This document shows positions 9,871 to 18,339 of a DNA stretch of 64,000 bases, piece after piece. The translations under genes and the position numbers were made by a program. The DNA is from Mucilaginibacter lappiensis (GTDB taxonomy: Bacteria; Bacteroidota; Bacteroidia; Sphingobacteriales; Sphingobacteriaceae). The stretch covers positions 434,001-498,000 of the forward strand of contig NZ_FTMG01000001.1 of assembly GCF_900155965.1 (NCBI RefSeq), given 5' to 3'. How positions within the stretch are numbered: position 1 is the first letter of the stretch; every line of letters begins with the position of its first letter. The notes beneath the pieces are model-generated. The model did not search any database, was not told where the DNA came from, and saw only the letters and a program-made list of their open reading frames with translations.

Positions 9871-10671
9871 ATGAATGAAATATTATTAATCAACGACCAA
9901 TCTTCAGGTGCGGTTCATACAGCTTCATTTGCATTGGATTTGGCGCAACGCTTGAATAAGAATATCGTGTTGGCAAACATTGTATATCAGCCAAAGCGAC
10001 TACAATTTGCCAGTGCAGGTGGTTTTGAGCCCGCCAATCATGATGAGTCCCTGCTCCAGCATTTAAATGAACTGAGCCATTACAAAGAGGGTTTCCGACC
10101 AATTGTTGAGTTGTTGGACGCTGCAGATTTTACCGAAAGAGACCTTATTAATTATATCAATCAGCGCAATATTTTCATGGTCATCCAACCTGCAACAAAA
10201 GATACATCACGTATAAATATCCAGTCGATACTGAACAGGATCCTTTGCCCTTTATTATTAATACCAGACACCTTTCCTGTTAAAGCGCTGAAACGGATCA
10301 TGTACCTAACCGATCTGCGCTATTGCCAGGTTCCTATTGTAAATTATTTAAAGAAGTTTACCAAAGAGGCGTCAGCCAGTATACTGATCGCACACATCTG
10401 TGCAGCCGGTCTTCCGGATCTTGATAAAGCTTACGCGAATGATCTTTTCACAAATGGGATAAGTACACGGGTTCAAACAAACTCCATGTTTTTCAGTCAT
10501 ATTAAGGAAAGAGATATGCCGGCAACGGTTGACACCATGGTACATGGCATGCAGGCTGATTTATTGGTTTGTCAAAACAACGGATATCACTTTAATCAGC
10601 TTCTTGGCGGTCGGTGCCTTCCTTTCCTCCCCGACCATGTTATTGTGCCGTTGCTGGTTTTTCCCTCATGA
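9871..10671 (+). CDS. Universal stress protein, tandem Usp domains
   Basis: The 266-residue protein has two consecutive UspA-like alpha/beta halves (about 1-135 and 140-266), the usual arrangement for Bacteroidota Usp proteins. The first half has ILLINDQSSGAVHTASFALDLAQ and the helix pattern of a Usp monomer. The second restarts at LKRIMYLTDLRYCQVPIVNYL. A clear ATP-binding G-2x-G-9x-G(S/T) motif is not seen in either half, so it may be a non-ATP type. It is cytoplasmic, with no signal peptide. It stands alone after the trehalose operon in the same direction, 87 bases downstream, which fits a general stress cluster. Confidence 0.8.
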   Translation: MNEILLINDQSSGAVHTASFALDLAQRLNKNIVLANIVYQPKRLQFASAGGFEPANHDESLLQHLNELSHYKEGFRPIVELLDAADFTERDLINYINQRNIFMVIQPATKDTSRINIQSILNRILCPLLLIPDTFPVKALKRIMYLTDLRYCQVPIVNYLKKFTKEASASILIAHICAAGLPDLDKAYANDLFTNGISTRVQTNSMFFSHIKERDMPATVDTMVHGMQADLLVCQNNGYHFNQLLGGRCLPFLPDHVIVPLLVFPS

Positions 10672-10875
10672 TTTGGAAACAGTTTGGTAATTAAGGATCA
10701 TTATGTTGATTTATCGTGTGTTGTAAAGCTATTTTACGACAAGCAAGAGCCAATAGACGAAAAATAGTGATCAGGGAAGGTGCGGACAGACAACATCAAA
10801 TGCCGGGTTACGACTAAGTCATCAATGCGATCTTCAGCCTCCCGGGATATCCCATGCTCTGGTTAAATAAATTTA

Positions 10876-10883
10876 TATTTTTG
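10876..10883 (+). promoter_or_regulatory. Bacteroidota-type -7 box upstream of the H1-like gene
   Basis: TATTTTTG matches the TAnnTTTG -7 consensus of Bacteroidota sigma-70 promoters and lies 27 bases before the ATG at 10911. No good -33 TTG is visible at the right spacing. Confidence 0.45.
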
Positions 10884-10910
10884 CGGCTGAAAAATTTAAA
10901 AATCAGGTTA

Positions 10911-11087
10911 ATGGAAAAATTCAATAAGGTTAAGACCTTGCTCGAAGCGTCAGAAGCGGACTTCGCGGCGTTCTATAAAAAAGGCAATAAGGCAGCGGGC
11001 ACCCGTGTTCGGAATGTCATGCAACAATTAAAAACACTGGCACAGGAAATCCGCCAGGAGGTTACCGAACAAAAGAATAAAGCGTAA
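10911..11087 (+). CDS. Histone H1-like nucleoid protein (Hc1 family)
   Basis: A 58-residue lysine-rich helical protein beginning MEKFNKVKTLLEASEADFAA. The pattern FYKKGNKAAGTRVRNVMQQLK and the basic tail EVTEQKNKA match the short Bacteroidota Hc1/histone-H1-like family that compacts DNA. An upstream in-frame start at 10854 would add a 19-residue hydrophobic extension. It is unlikely because the family begins at MEKF and the promoter box lies between the two starts. A strong terminator follows 31 bases after the stop, so the gene is monocistronic. Confidence 0.85.
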   Translation: MEKFNKVKTLLEASEADFAAFYKKGNKAAGTRVRNVMQQLKTLAQEIRQEVTEQKNKA

Positions 11088-11117
11088 TTAAAAGTAGAAA
11101 TACTGTTTTGGGTAAGC

Positions 11118-11144
11118 CCGGCTGCGAGTCAGCCGGTTTTTTTT
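11118..11144 (+). terminator. Rho-independent terminator after the H1-like gene
   Basis: A perfect 7-bp GC-rich stem, CCGGCTG/CAGCCGG, with loop CGAGT is followed directly by eight T residues. It is the clearest intrinsic terminator in the window. Confidence 0.9.
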
Positions 11145-11289
11145 GTAAAAATATAGATCATTCCACGGTCATTGGCATTACCCAATGTTCCCACAAAAAC
11201 AACAGAGGACTTAAATTCATGCTTATGGCATTAATGGCAACAGTTTTGCAGCTGATATATGACCACAATTAAAAAGAGGAGAACAGGAT

Positions 11290-11724
11290 ATGGATTTAGA
11301 GAACGAAAAGCGGCAAATACAGTCTTTAATAGCTGCAAAGATCAAATTGATCTATAACAGGAATATAGACGAACTATTGGCAAATTATGCGGCTGATGTT
11401 GTGTCCTTTGACTTAATGAGTCCTTTGCAGAACAACGGCATTGCGCCAATGAAAAAAAGGCTCGAAAATTGGTTTGCAGGTTATAAAAGCCCGATTAAGC
11501 AGGAAACGGCTAACCTGAAGATCATGGTTAGTGAAGAAATTGCTTACAGCCACTGTCTTACCCGAACCTTTGGAATCAATTCCAATGGGGAAGAAATGGA
11601 TATGTGGTACCGTACCACAACGGGGTACAAGAAAGAAAATGGCCGATGGCTGATCACACATGATCATAATTCCGAACCGATCGATATGGAAACCGGTAAA
11701 GCCATGTTCGGTCTGAAACCATAA
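11290..11724 (+). CDS. SnoaL-like / NTF2-fold protein
   Basis: A 144-residue cytoplasmic protein of the cystatin/NTF2-like superfamily (SnoaL, DUF4440-type). It has an N-terminal helix pair (IAAKIKLIYNRNIDELLANYAADVV), the typical phrase YAADVVSFDLMSPL, and a C-terminal beta sheet ending in ENGRWLITHDHNSEPID. This is the usual form of the ketosteroid-isomerase-like family in Bacteroidota, whose substrates are mostly unknown. A purine-rich AAAGAGGAGAA stretch just upstream of the ATG could serve as a ribosome binding site. No enzymatic activity can be inferred. Confidence 0.75.
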   Translation: MDLENEKRQIQSLIAAKIKLIYNRNIDELLANYAADVVSFDLMSPLQNNGIAPMKKRLENWFAGYKSPIKQETANLKIMVSEEIAYSHCLTRTFGINSNGEEMDMWYRTTTGYKKENGRWLITHDHNSEPIDMETGKAMFGLKP

Positions 11725-11903
11725 TTTGCGACACGGTCAACCTAGTAGGGAAATGGCCGCCCGGAGGAAATATAACGGTACCTCCATCCATGGAAGAGGC
11801 TGATTATTTTTTGCGAGATAATATAACCCTGACAATCACCGTTCCGGACCAGTGTTTATATTTTTGCATTGCCTGTTTCCTGGCTATTAGCTATGTTAGC
11901 GGC

Positions 11904-13010
11904 ATGAGAAAGATGATAGTGCCGGGGATTGCTCTGGCTATGACACTGACCCTGGCATCCTGGGGATTTAAGGGCCACCGGGCCATCGCTACAATAGCCG
12001 AAAAGCATTTAACGGCAAATACTGCCAAAGCAGTCAGCATTTACCTGAAAGGCGCGAAAATGTCGGAGGTTAGTACCTGGGCGGATGAAAACAAGGACAA
12101 AACCACTGCTCCCTGGCATTACCTGAACCTGCCTTTAGGTTTAAGCCATGAACAATTCATAGATGCGGTGAGCAAACAAGGGAGCGATAACGTTTATTCC
12201 GCTATCCTTAAAGAAGAAGCCATATTAAAAGACAAGACGTCAAGCCCGGATCAAAAGAACGAAGCCCTGAAATACCTGATCCATTTGGTGGGCGACGCCC
12301 ATCAGCCGATGCACGTCAGCCGGAAGGAAGATAAAGGCGGTAATACCATTCAATTGCAATTTGACGGGCAGGGCACCAACCTGCACAGCCTTTGGGACAG
12401 CAAGCTGATCGACCATGAGGGCCTGAGCGAGGCGGAGATCGTTTCAAAGTACGATTGGGCTAATCCGGCACAGATCAAAAAATGGCAGTCGGACAGTCCC
12501 ATGGAATGGCTTTGGGAAAGTTACCAGGTCAGTACAGAACTTTATGCAGACATCAAACCGGGCCAGCGCGTGGACGATACGTATTATCAAAAATATATCC
12601 CCACCGTCCACCTGCGCATCGACCAGGCCGGCATTCGTTTAGCCGGAGAGCTGAATAGGCTTTTTAACGACACTCCTCTAAAAACAGTTCCTTTCCAGGC
12701 CCCGGCAGCTCCTGCCGTTAATCCGCAGGCCAACGAGGTCAAGCTGGAGGACATCAATAATTACGTAGGTAAAGCGGTAAAAGTAAAAGGCAGGGTATAT
12801 GGCAGCAAAGACATCGGCAGTATGACACTCGTGAATCTGGGTGCGGCCTATCCAAACCAATTGCTGACCGTAGTCCTGAAAGAGAATGCCAAAACACTGA
12901 CGGATAAAGTCAAAGATCAAACGATAAGCGTACAAGGTACGGTGATTATGTTCAAAGGTAAACCTGAAATTGTCGTTACCGACAGTGTACAACTCCGGTT
13001 CGAAAAATAA
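11904..13010 (+). CDS. Secreted S1/P1 nuclease with C-terminal OB-fold domain
   Basis: The preferred start at 11904 gives 368 residues and a clean signal peptide (MRKMIVPGIALAMTLTLAS). The earlier in-frame start at 11790 would bury this signal behind 38 residues. Cleavage leaves a mature N-terminal tryptophan, WGFKGHRAIATIAE, as in P1 nuclease, where Trp1 and the following His are zinc ligands. Further ligands are in LIHLVGDAHQPMH and NLHSLWD. The nuclease domain covers residues 20-270 and would cut single-stranded DNA or RNA in the periplasm or outside. After a proline/alanine linker, residues about 285-368 (VKVKGRVYGSKDIGSMTLVNLG) look like an OB-fold nucleic-acid-binding domain, an unusual addition. 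Confidence 0.88.
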   Translation: MRKMIVPGIALAMTLTLASWGFKGHRAIATIAEKHLTANTAKAVSIYLKGAKMSEVSTWADENKDKTTAPWHYLNLPLGLSHEQFIDAVSKQGSDNVYSAILKEEAILKDKTSSPDQKNEALKYLIHLVGDAHQPMHVSRKEDKGGNTIQLQFDGQGTNLHSLWDSKLIDHEGLSEAEIVSKYDWANPAQIKKWQSDSPMEWLWESYQVSTELYADIKPGQRVDDTYYQKYIPTVHLRIDQAGIRLAGELNRLFNDTPLKTVPFQAPAAPAVNPQANEVKLEDINNYVGKAVKVKGRVYGSKDIGSMTLVNLGAAYPNQLLTVVLKENAKTLTDKVKDQTISVQGTVIMFKGKPEIVVTDSVQLRFEK

Positions 13011-13214
13011 TATGCCCCACGGCGAGTATAGTATATGCTCTCCCCTCTTGTTTAGCTGCAACAACAGGCGAATTAACGGCTAATGTTGCGGCTCCAGGAG
13101 TAAAATAACGAATGTATAAACTGACACAGGAGTTGACTTTCCCGAGGTTTTAATCTTAAAATATGTATTTGATTTATCGTTTAGATCAATGGAATCTTTT
13201 ACTAATTTCGCCCC

Positions 13215-13457
13215 ATGACTACCAATTTCAAGATTGATTTTGATGACGCAGAATTTGAGTTTGTCAGTATGAACAGGGTAAGGCTCCAACTTTTCCAGGT
13301 TTATGTGTTGCATGAAGGTAAAAAGCAGCGCTTTCATATGCAGATCAATGACCAGGCAGCTTTTTATATAACAGATATGCAAGTTTGCCCGGAGGTTTAC
13401 CGTTCCCTCGAAAATACCTTAAGTGACGCTATTCTAAAGTTGGGAGAAGTTAAATAA
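13215..13457 (+). CDS. Small conserved-looking protein of unknown function
   Basis: An 80-residue cytoplasmic protein (MTTNFKIDFDDAEFEFVSMN) with mixed beta and alpha character and no membrane segment or recognised motif. The coding frame is supported by an ATG shortly after an AT-rich promoter-like stretch, balanced composition and a free-standing position between the nuclease and the YcaQ-like gene. It could be a family specific to Sphingobacteriaceae. I do not recognise a function. Confidence 0.55.
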   Translation: MTTNFKIDFDDAEFEFVSMNRVRLQLFQVYVLHEGKKQRFHMQINDQAAFYITDMQVCPEVYRSLENTLSDAILKLGEVK

Positions 13458-13580
13458 GTAATTCACGATGGCCACCTTGCATTTTGACTCAGCCGAACGA
13501 CCAGATACCGGCAAAAGACATTAGCAATTTACGACTCATCTACAGCTTTAAGCCTGATCCAAATTACCTATTTTAGCATA

Positions 13581-14777
13581 ATGAAACCCATTGTCCTTAC
13601 CAAATCGCAGGCACGGAGCATTATTATTAATGCCGCCGGACTCGCCCGAAAGGCCCAATTCGGAACAGGGATTGCGGCTGTTTATCAGGTTATTGACCAT
13701 TTGGGTTTTGTGCAACTTGATACGAATTACGTGGTGGAACGTGCCCATCACCATGTCATGGCAGCCCGTGTACCGGACTACCAAAAGGAATGGCTGGCCG
13801 AACTTTGCGAAGACGGCAACGTCTTTGAATATTTTACTTCGGATGCCGGCTTTCTTCCCATGCGCGACTTCCGTTTTTCATTGGCGGTCAAAGAAAGTTT
13901 TATAGTCAACGGAAAGCCAGTAAGTCCGGCGGAGACACGGCTTATGAGGGATGTACTCGACCGGGTGGAACGTGAAGGCCCGTTAATGGTGGGTGATTTT
14001 GACGATGACAGACCTGAAGCAAGTACGGGCTGGTGGGACTGGCGGCCGGCAAAGGTAGCACTCGAACGACTTTATCTGGAGGGTAAACTGATGGTCAGCC
14101 GCACCAAGGCGTTCCACAAGGTCTATGACCTGCCGCTGAATTTGGTGCCTCAGGAAACAGATCTGACCATGCCGGTACCCCAGGAATTTGCCCGTTATAT
14201 TATCCGCCGCACATTGGGCGCATTGGGTATAGCCTACGTTAAGGAGATCGCGTGGCGGGCGCGGCGCGTGAAGGGAAACATGGTCAAAAAGGAATTGGAG
14301 GAAATGGTTGCAAATGGAGAAGTACAGGTAGTGATGATTGAGGGACTGAAAAGCGCTCCATTGTATATGCTAAGCAATCAACAAACAGTAGTAGATCTGT
14401 CCGGCGAGGCATTCATTCTCTCGCCATTTGATATCCTGAATGTTTTCCGACACCGGTTAAAAGATTTTTTTGATTTCGACTACCAGGTCGAATGTTTTGT
14501 CCCCGCTGCAAAGCGTAAGTACGGTTATTTTTCACTTCCGGTGCTTGTGGGTGATGTTTTTGTTGCCCGGATGGATGCCAAAGCCGACCGCAAACATAAA
14601 ATACTCATTGTTCATAACTTGCATTTTGAAGATATAAAGCTCGATGGAGCGGTGATTAATCAAATTGTAGAAGCCCTTAAAGCATTTATTCAATTTAACG
14701 AATGCAGAGACATTATCTTTAAGAAAACCAATAGTAACACTTACCTGAAAACGATCAGCAAGAGTTTTTCCGGATAA
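13581..14777 (+). CDS. YcaQ/AlkX-like winged-helix DNA glycosylase (HTH_42 family)
   Basis: The 398-residue protein belongs to the HTH_42 winged-helix family that contains E. coli YcaQ, which unhooks interstrand crosslinks. The N-terminal LTKSQARSIIINAAGL segment starts the first winged helix. The catalytic QxD motif of the YcaQ branch is seen as FVQLDT at about residue 49. HHHVMAARVPDY and WWDWRPAKVALERLYLEGKL further along are family hallmarks. The protein lacks the QxQ form of the AlkZ branch, so base excision of bulky N-alkylated purines or crosslinks is the more likely activity. It appears to be a single gene; the next one downstream is damaged. Confidence 0.85.
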   Translation: MKPIVLTKSQARSIIINAAGLARKAQFGTGIAAVYQVIDHLGFVQLDTNYVVERAHHHVMAARVPDYQKEWLAELCEDGNVFEYFTSDAGFLPMRDFRFSLAVKESFIVNGKPVSPAETRLMRDVLDRVEREGPLMVGDFDDDRPEASTGWWDWRPAKVALERLYLEGKLMVSRTKAFHKVYDLPLNLVPQETDLTMPVPQEFARYIIRRTLGALGIAYVKEIAWRARRVKGNMVKKELEEMVANGEVQVVMIEGLKSAPLYMLSNQQTVVDLSGEAFILSPFDILNVFRHRLKDFFDFDYQVECFVPAAKRKYGYFSLPVLVGDVFVARMDAKADRKHKILIVHNLHFEDIKLDGAVINQIVEALKAFIQFNECRDIIFKKTNSNTYLKTISKSFSG

Positions 14778-14786
14778 CCGGCCCGG

Positions 14787-15231
14787 ATGAAAGCGATAAA
14801 GATCCTGAAAGAACAATTCATGTTAGCCAAGTGGGTACACGTTCAGGATTACAGTATTTCAGTATAGATAAACACAAAGACGGCGCAGTGTTATACTTCC
14901 AAAACCTGACCGCTTTAATTGATTATGCGCAGGCTACGGAAACATCTTTGGGCAATGTGGTTGGTGGAACATGGCCGGAATTAGGCTTTGCTCTTCCTCC
15001 TACGCCGAAAGATAAACCCATTCCAGCGCATAAGAGATTATACTTTCTGACGCCTTCTTCGCATTGAGCCCTGAAAACCCGAAAGATGAAATGATGCAGG
15101 CTGAGCAGTTCCTGAACCTCCTTGCAGACATTTACCTATATCTTCCAAAACCTGCCACCGAATATTACAGCTGGCCGGATATAGTAGATAAGGGTTTGCA
15201 TGATCTGGGAATAAAAGTCCACTGGAAATGA
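14787..15231 (+). pseudogene. Frameshifted gene of unknown function (first of a coupled pair)
   Basis: Coding-like sequence runs in one frame through GTRSGLQYFSIDKHKDG to KPIPAHKR (about 14810-15036). It then continues in another frame as EIILSDAFFALSPENPKDEMM to KVHWK with a stop at 15229-15231. A one-base loss near 15036 would join the two halves. No ATG opens the first frame; the ATG at 14787 lies in yet another frame, so a second lesion near the start is likely. Its stop overlaps the next start as ATGA, showing that the pair was once translationally coupled. The family is not recognised. Confidence 0.5.
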
Positions 15232-15569
15232 AAACATTATATTTTATTTTAAAAATGGCCGAAAGGTGATGGTCATACCGGACACCCAGGCACACCTTAA
15301 CGGGCATGCAATTATTACGCACACATAGCGTATTCAAAGACAACGCTACCGGTAACCTGCTGCTATCCCGCAGCAAAGAAAGCACCCTTCACCTGGAGCA
15401 TGTCAAAGATCCAAATTACTTAGGCTTCATTACTTTTGAATTGCCTGGAACACTATTTACTTACACCGCTGACGGAAAACAAGAATTGAATTCAGATGAA
15501 GTTACAGAACTCATTGAGCAACTGAGTGATATTCGGGATAACCCTTCTTTGTGGACTGAGAGAGATTAA
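15228..15569 (+). pseudogene. Frameshifted gene of unknown function (second of a coupled pair)
   Basis: The start ATG at 15228 opens MKTLYFILK, then hits a stop. A one-base loss in the A run at about 15251 puts the continuation NGRKVMVIPDTQAHLNGHAII in another frame. A second shift near 15325 leads into SVFKDNATGNLLLSRSKES and the tail to 15569. Joined, this is a protein of about 110 residues. The last 87 residues can also be read from an ATG at 15306, which may be all that is still made. Function unknown. Confidence 0.5.
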
Positions 15570-15654
15570 ATTTTGGTACAAGGTTTGCATAGTTCAAAAT
15601 GATAATCAATGCAGTGTGATTATATATAATTAACCATTTAAAAACTGAAACAAA

Positions 15655-16212
15655 ATGCCTACAAAAACAAACAAAAAGGCGGTTGCAGCAGCTGCAAGCC
15701 GCACTCCAGAAGCAGAAAGTGCTTTAAAAGAGTTATTCGTTGATGAGATCAAGGACATCTATTGGGCCGAGAAACATTTAGCGGCAGCTTTGCCAAAAAT
15801 GATCAAAGGCGCAACTTCCGAAGATCTGAAACAAACGATCAACACACACTTGGAAGAAACCAAAAACCAGATCACCCGCCTGGAAAGTGTATTCGAATCA
15901 ATCGGCGAAAAACCGGTCGCTAAAAAATGTTTAGCTATGGAGGGCCTGTTAAAGGAAGCCACCGAGTTGTTATCCGATACCGATAAAGGTACCGAGGTTC
16001 GTGACGTGGCGATCATCTCTGCCGCTCAAAAAGTAGAGCATTATGAGATCGCATCTTACGGCACACTGCGCACTTTAGCCGGAACTTTAGGCTACAGCGA
16101 AGCACAAGGTTTGTTAGATGAAACTTTAGCAGAAGAAAAGAACGCAGATTCGTTATTAACTCAGGTGGCTGAAAACTACGTAAACGAAGCTGCCGCCGCA
16201 GAGGCTGAATAA
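15655..16212 (+). CDS. Ferritin-like DUF892 protein (YciE/YciF family)
   Basis: After a basic, alanine-rich N-terminal tail (TKTNKKAVAAAASR), the 185-residue protein shows the DUF892 four-helix bundle: LKELFVDEIKDIYWAEKHLAAALPKM, HLEETKNQITRLESVFESIG, KVEHYEIASYGTLRTLAG and LLDETLAEEKNAD. The glutamates and histidines in HLEETKNQ, KVEHYE and DETLAEEK are the di-iron-type ligands of the family. Members are stress proteins, often in tandem, of uncertain activity. A shorter paralogue follows 66 bases downstream in the same direction, suggesting one transcription unit. Confidence 0.88.
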   Translation: MPTKTNKKAVAAAASRTPEAESALKELFVDEIKDIYWAEKHLAAALPKMIKGATSEDLKQTINTHLEETKNQITRLESVFESIGEKPVAKKCLAMEGLLKEATELLSDTDKGTEVRDVAIISAAQKVEHYEIASYGTLRTLAGTLGYSEAQGLLDETLAEEKNADSLLTQVAENYVNEAAAAEAE

Positions 16213-16278
16213 TAAATAAATAGTAATAATAAATCAAACGGAGGGGTCGCCTCGGCGGCCCATCATTATAAAATTACT

Positions 16279-16782
16279 ATGGAAGCGAGAACGCCCACCA
16301 AAGAATTAGATCCGAAAGAACTCAGGCATTTTTTCATCAGCCATTTGAACCGTATCTATTGCACCAAAAGCCAATTGGTTGAAAGGCTGCCGGAACTTGG
16401 AAAGAGTTCCCATTTCACCGATCTCCGGCAAGCCATAGATGAAACGGTCGAGGTCGTTCAAAACCAAATTTTTCGGATGAAGCAAATCTATATCATGCTT
16501 AATTCCCGGTATCAGCCGGAAAGCTGCATTGGTTTGGTCGGAATTTTAGATGAAGCTTTTCAATCCATCGGCATCCCTGATGAAGGTGGGGAGATTCGCG
16601 ATCTATCCATCTTATTTTATATGCATAACATTGAAAGTATCGAAACTGCATCTTTTAAGGTGATGATGCTCGTTGCTGGCAAACTGGCTGAGCCGGATAT
16701 TAAGCAGCTGCTGTTGGAGTGCTATGATGAAGCAAAAGAAGACAAAATATTATTCAGAGAAATAACTGAGAACTATCTCTAA
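16279..16782 (+). CDS. Second DUF892 (YciE/YciF-like) protein
   Basis: A 167-residue paralogue of the preceding gene: ELRHFFISHLNRIYCTKSQLVERLPELG, IDETVEVVQNQIFRMKQIY, NIESIETASFKVMM and LLLECYDEAKEDKILFREI line up with the four helices. The metal-binding pattern is weaker: HLEET is replaced by IDETVEVV, and KVEHYE by NIESIE, losing the histidine. Iron binding may therefore be impaired, and it could act as a partner subunit rather than an enzyme. It lacks the basic N-terminal tail of its neighbour. Confidence 0.8.
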   Translation: MEARTPTKELDPKELRHFFISHLNRIYCTKSQLVERLPELGKSSHFTDLRQAIDETVEVVQNQIFRMKQIYIMLNSRYQPESCIGLVGILDEAFQSIGIPDEGGEIRDLSILFYMHNIESIETASFKVMMLVAGKLAEPDIKQLLLECYDEAKEDKILFREITENYL

Positions 16783-17102
16783 GTCCTCGAAACCTTTGTT
16801 CTTGTTGCCCCTGATCTCTTTTGAATCTGACACTAAAATCTGGTTCACCTTCCGTAATCAGCTATAGTTCTCCTACATGGCCCTGACCTCATTCATTACT
16901 GCCTGTAATTTTTCCAGCCTGTTTCTACCGGGCCCACGATCACTAAATAATTAAAACCAAAATAATTTCAAACGCATAAAGAAAATCGCAAAACAATTCC
17001 CGCTTTAATTGTTATTAAGTAGACATTCCTATCTCGATAGCGCACCGCTTAAGTTTCCATTCTCTTATCCTGCACGTGTTTATATAGGCAAACAACTTGT
17101 TT
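16783..17102. other. Intergenic region, no gene recognised
   Basis: These 320 bases between the DUF892 pair and the response regulator contain no open frame with coding character on either strand. The right half is AT-rich and probably carries the promoter of the response regulator. Confidence 0.5.
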
Positions 17103-17537
17103 ATGACTAATAAACACATTCTAATTCTTGATGATAACGAAGCCATACTGGAAGTCGTTACCGAAGCCCTTATTTATGAAAAGTTTGAGGTGATGGATAT
17201 TTCCTGGGGATACCAACTGCTGGAGGCCGTAAACGATTTTAACCCCGACCTGATCTTAATGGATTACCGGTTATCAGATACAAATGGCGGGGATCTTTGC
17301 CGGGCTCTAAAAAGTAATCCTGAGCACCGCCATATTCCGGTCGTTATATTCTCCGCCTATTTCAACCCGAATGACACTGACCAACCCGGCGAATGCGATG
17401 GGATATTATACAAACCATTTGATTTGGAACAGTTGTTGAAAATTGTGCACCTGTATATTGATCCCGGTCCGCATAAACAATGGACTAACGACGCTAAACA
17501 CAATCCTGATTTGCAATTAGATAAAGGCAACTTATAA
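17103..17537 (+). CDS. Single-domain response regulator
   Basis: The 144-residue CheY-like receiver starts best at the ATG at 17103 (MTNKHILILDDNEAIL); a TTG at 17097 is in frame but less likely. The acidic pair DD (about 10-11), phosphoacceptor D in LILMDYRLSD (about 54), the S/T position in VVIFSAY and K in LYKPFD (about 103) are all present. After the domain a short tail has no output motif. It is followed after 11 bases by the KaiB-like gene, so the two are probably co-transcribed. In other bacteria KaiB-like proteins pair with signalling proteins, which makes this link notable. Confidence 0.85.
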   Translation: MTNKHILILDDNEAILEVVTEALIYEKFEVMDISWGYQLLEAVNDFNPDLILMDYRLSDTNGGDLCRALKSNPEHRHIPVVIFSAYFNPNDTDQPGECDGILYKPFDLEQLLKIVHLYIDPGPHKQWTNDAKHNPDLQLDKGNL

Positions 17538-17548
17538 AAAGATATACC

Positions 17549-17830
17549 GTGGAAGATAAACAACACGTGCTGACCCTCTATATTGCGGGAAAGACACAAA
17601 AAGCCGAGCGTGCAATCGAAAATATTAACAAATATTGCGAAGAACACTTGCAGAACAGGTATTCGTTGGAAGTGGTAGATTTGAAAGAACATCCTGAACT
17701 GGCAGCCAGCCATCAAATTATAGCGATTCCTTCATTAATCAAAAAATTGCCGGAGCCTATACGCATATTGGTTGGTGACCTTTCAGGTGAGGAAAAAGTA
17801 CTGGTTGGGTTAAATATTAAAACGGCTTAG
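17549..17830 (+). CDS. KaiB-like thioredoxin-fold protein
   Basis: The 93-residue protein matches the KaiB family along its whole length: LTLYIAGKTQKAERAIENI (the first beta-alpha unit), SLEVVDLKEHPELAASHQIIAIPSLIKKLPEPIRILVGDLSGEEKVLVGL. The IAIPSL...LP.P segment and GDLS..EKVL..L are the family hallmarks. The start is a GTG with only a weak purine stretch before it. KaiB proteins bind KaiC or KaiC-like ATPases and, outside cyanobacteria, may serve stress responses. No kaiC or kaiA lies in this window, so a clock function should not be assumed. It sits between two response regulators. Confidence 0.85.
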   Translation: MEDKQHVLTLYIAGKTQKAERAIENINKYCEEHLQNRYSLEVVDLKEHPELAASHQIIAIPSLIKKLPEPIRILVGDLSGEEKVLVGLNIKTA

Positions 17831-18235
17831 CTAAACTGATGTCGCTTTTTTCAAAACTTCGATAACGACCTCTTTGGATATATTTTTCGGAATGTATTTT
17901 CTTAGGGTGAGGTAAAGATGATCAAGGTCGAAAGGTTTGGGGATATAGTCATCAAATCCAAATGCACTATATTCGTTATTGATGTTGTGATTGCAGCTCA
18001 TTGCAATTACAGGAAGGTGGGGGTATATATCTTTGATCCTTTCGAGAATTGTTAAACAAATTTTGCCATCCAATCGGAAGTCAAGCATCACTACATGCGG
18101 ACGATGTTGTTCAATAAGTCCTATAAAATCTGCTGTGCTGTCAAGTAATGCGTAAACCTGGTAGCCTTCCTGCTCCAGCGCATATTTTAAAATTTCTAAA
18201 ATGTCCTGGTCGGTTTCCTGAATAATAATTTCCAT
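17831..18235 (-). CDS. Single-domain response regulator, convergent with the KaiB-like gene
   Basis: The start at 18235 (MEIIIQETDQDILEILKYAL) gives a 134-residue receiver. An upstream extension in the same frame has no coding character and overlaps the decayed kinase. The phosphoacceptor is D in VVMLDFRLDG (about 53), and the lysine is in YIPKPFD (about 104). The N-terminal acidic pair is altered to ETD, keeping acidic residues. The gene ends at the base after the KaiB-like stop, so the two converge with no spacer. The histidine kinase remnant just upstream on the same strand was probably its partner and is now broken. Confidence 0.82.
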   Translation of the reverse strand: MEIIIQETDQDILEILKYALEQEGYQVYALLDSTADFIGLIEQHRPHVVMLDFRLDGKICLTILERIKDIYPHLPVIAMSCNHNINNEYSAFGFDDYIPKPFDLDHLYLTLRKYIPKNISKEVVIEVLKKATSV

Positions 18236-18339
18236 CTGATCTTTTTTGTCCAAAAAAAGAAAGAAACTTTTGCTACGAGCTGGATGCCGTTTTTGGTTAT
18301 GCGATGTAAATATACTCATTAATAAAATGAAAAACGATC

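Noticed and set aside
13591..13905. 104-residue plus frame overlapping the YcaQ-like gene
   Set aside because: It lies fully within the longer, motif-bearing frame and has no independent support.
17549..17830. Circadian clock locus
   Set aside because: Only a KaiB-like gene is present; no KaiA or KaiC in the window.
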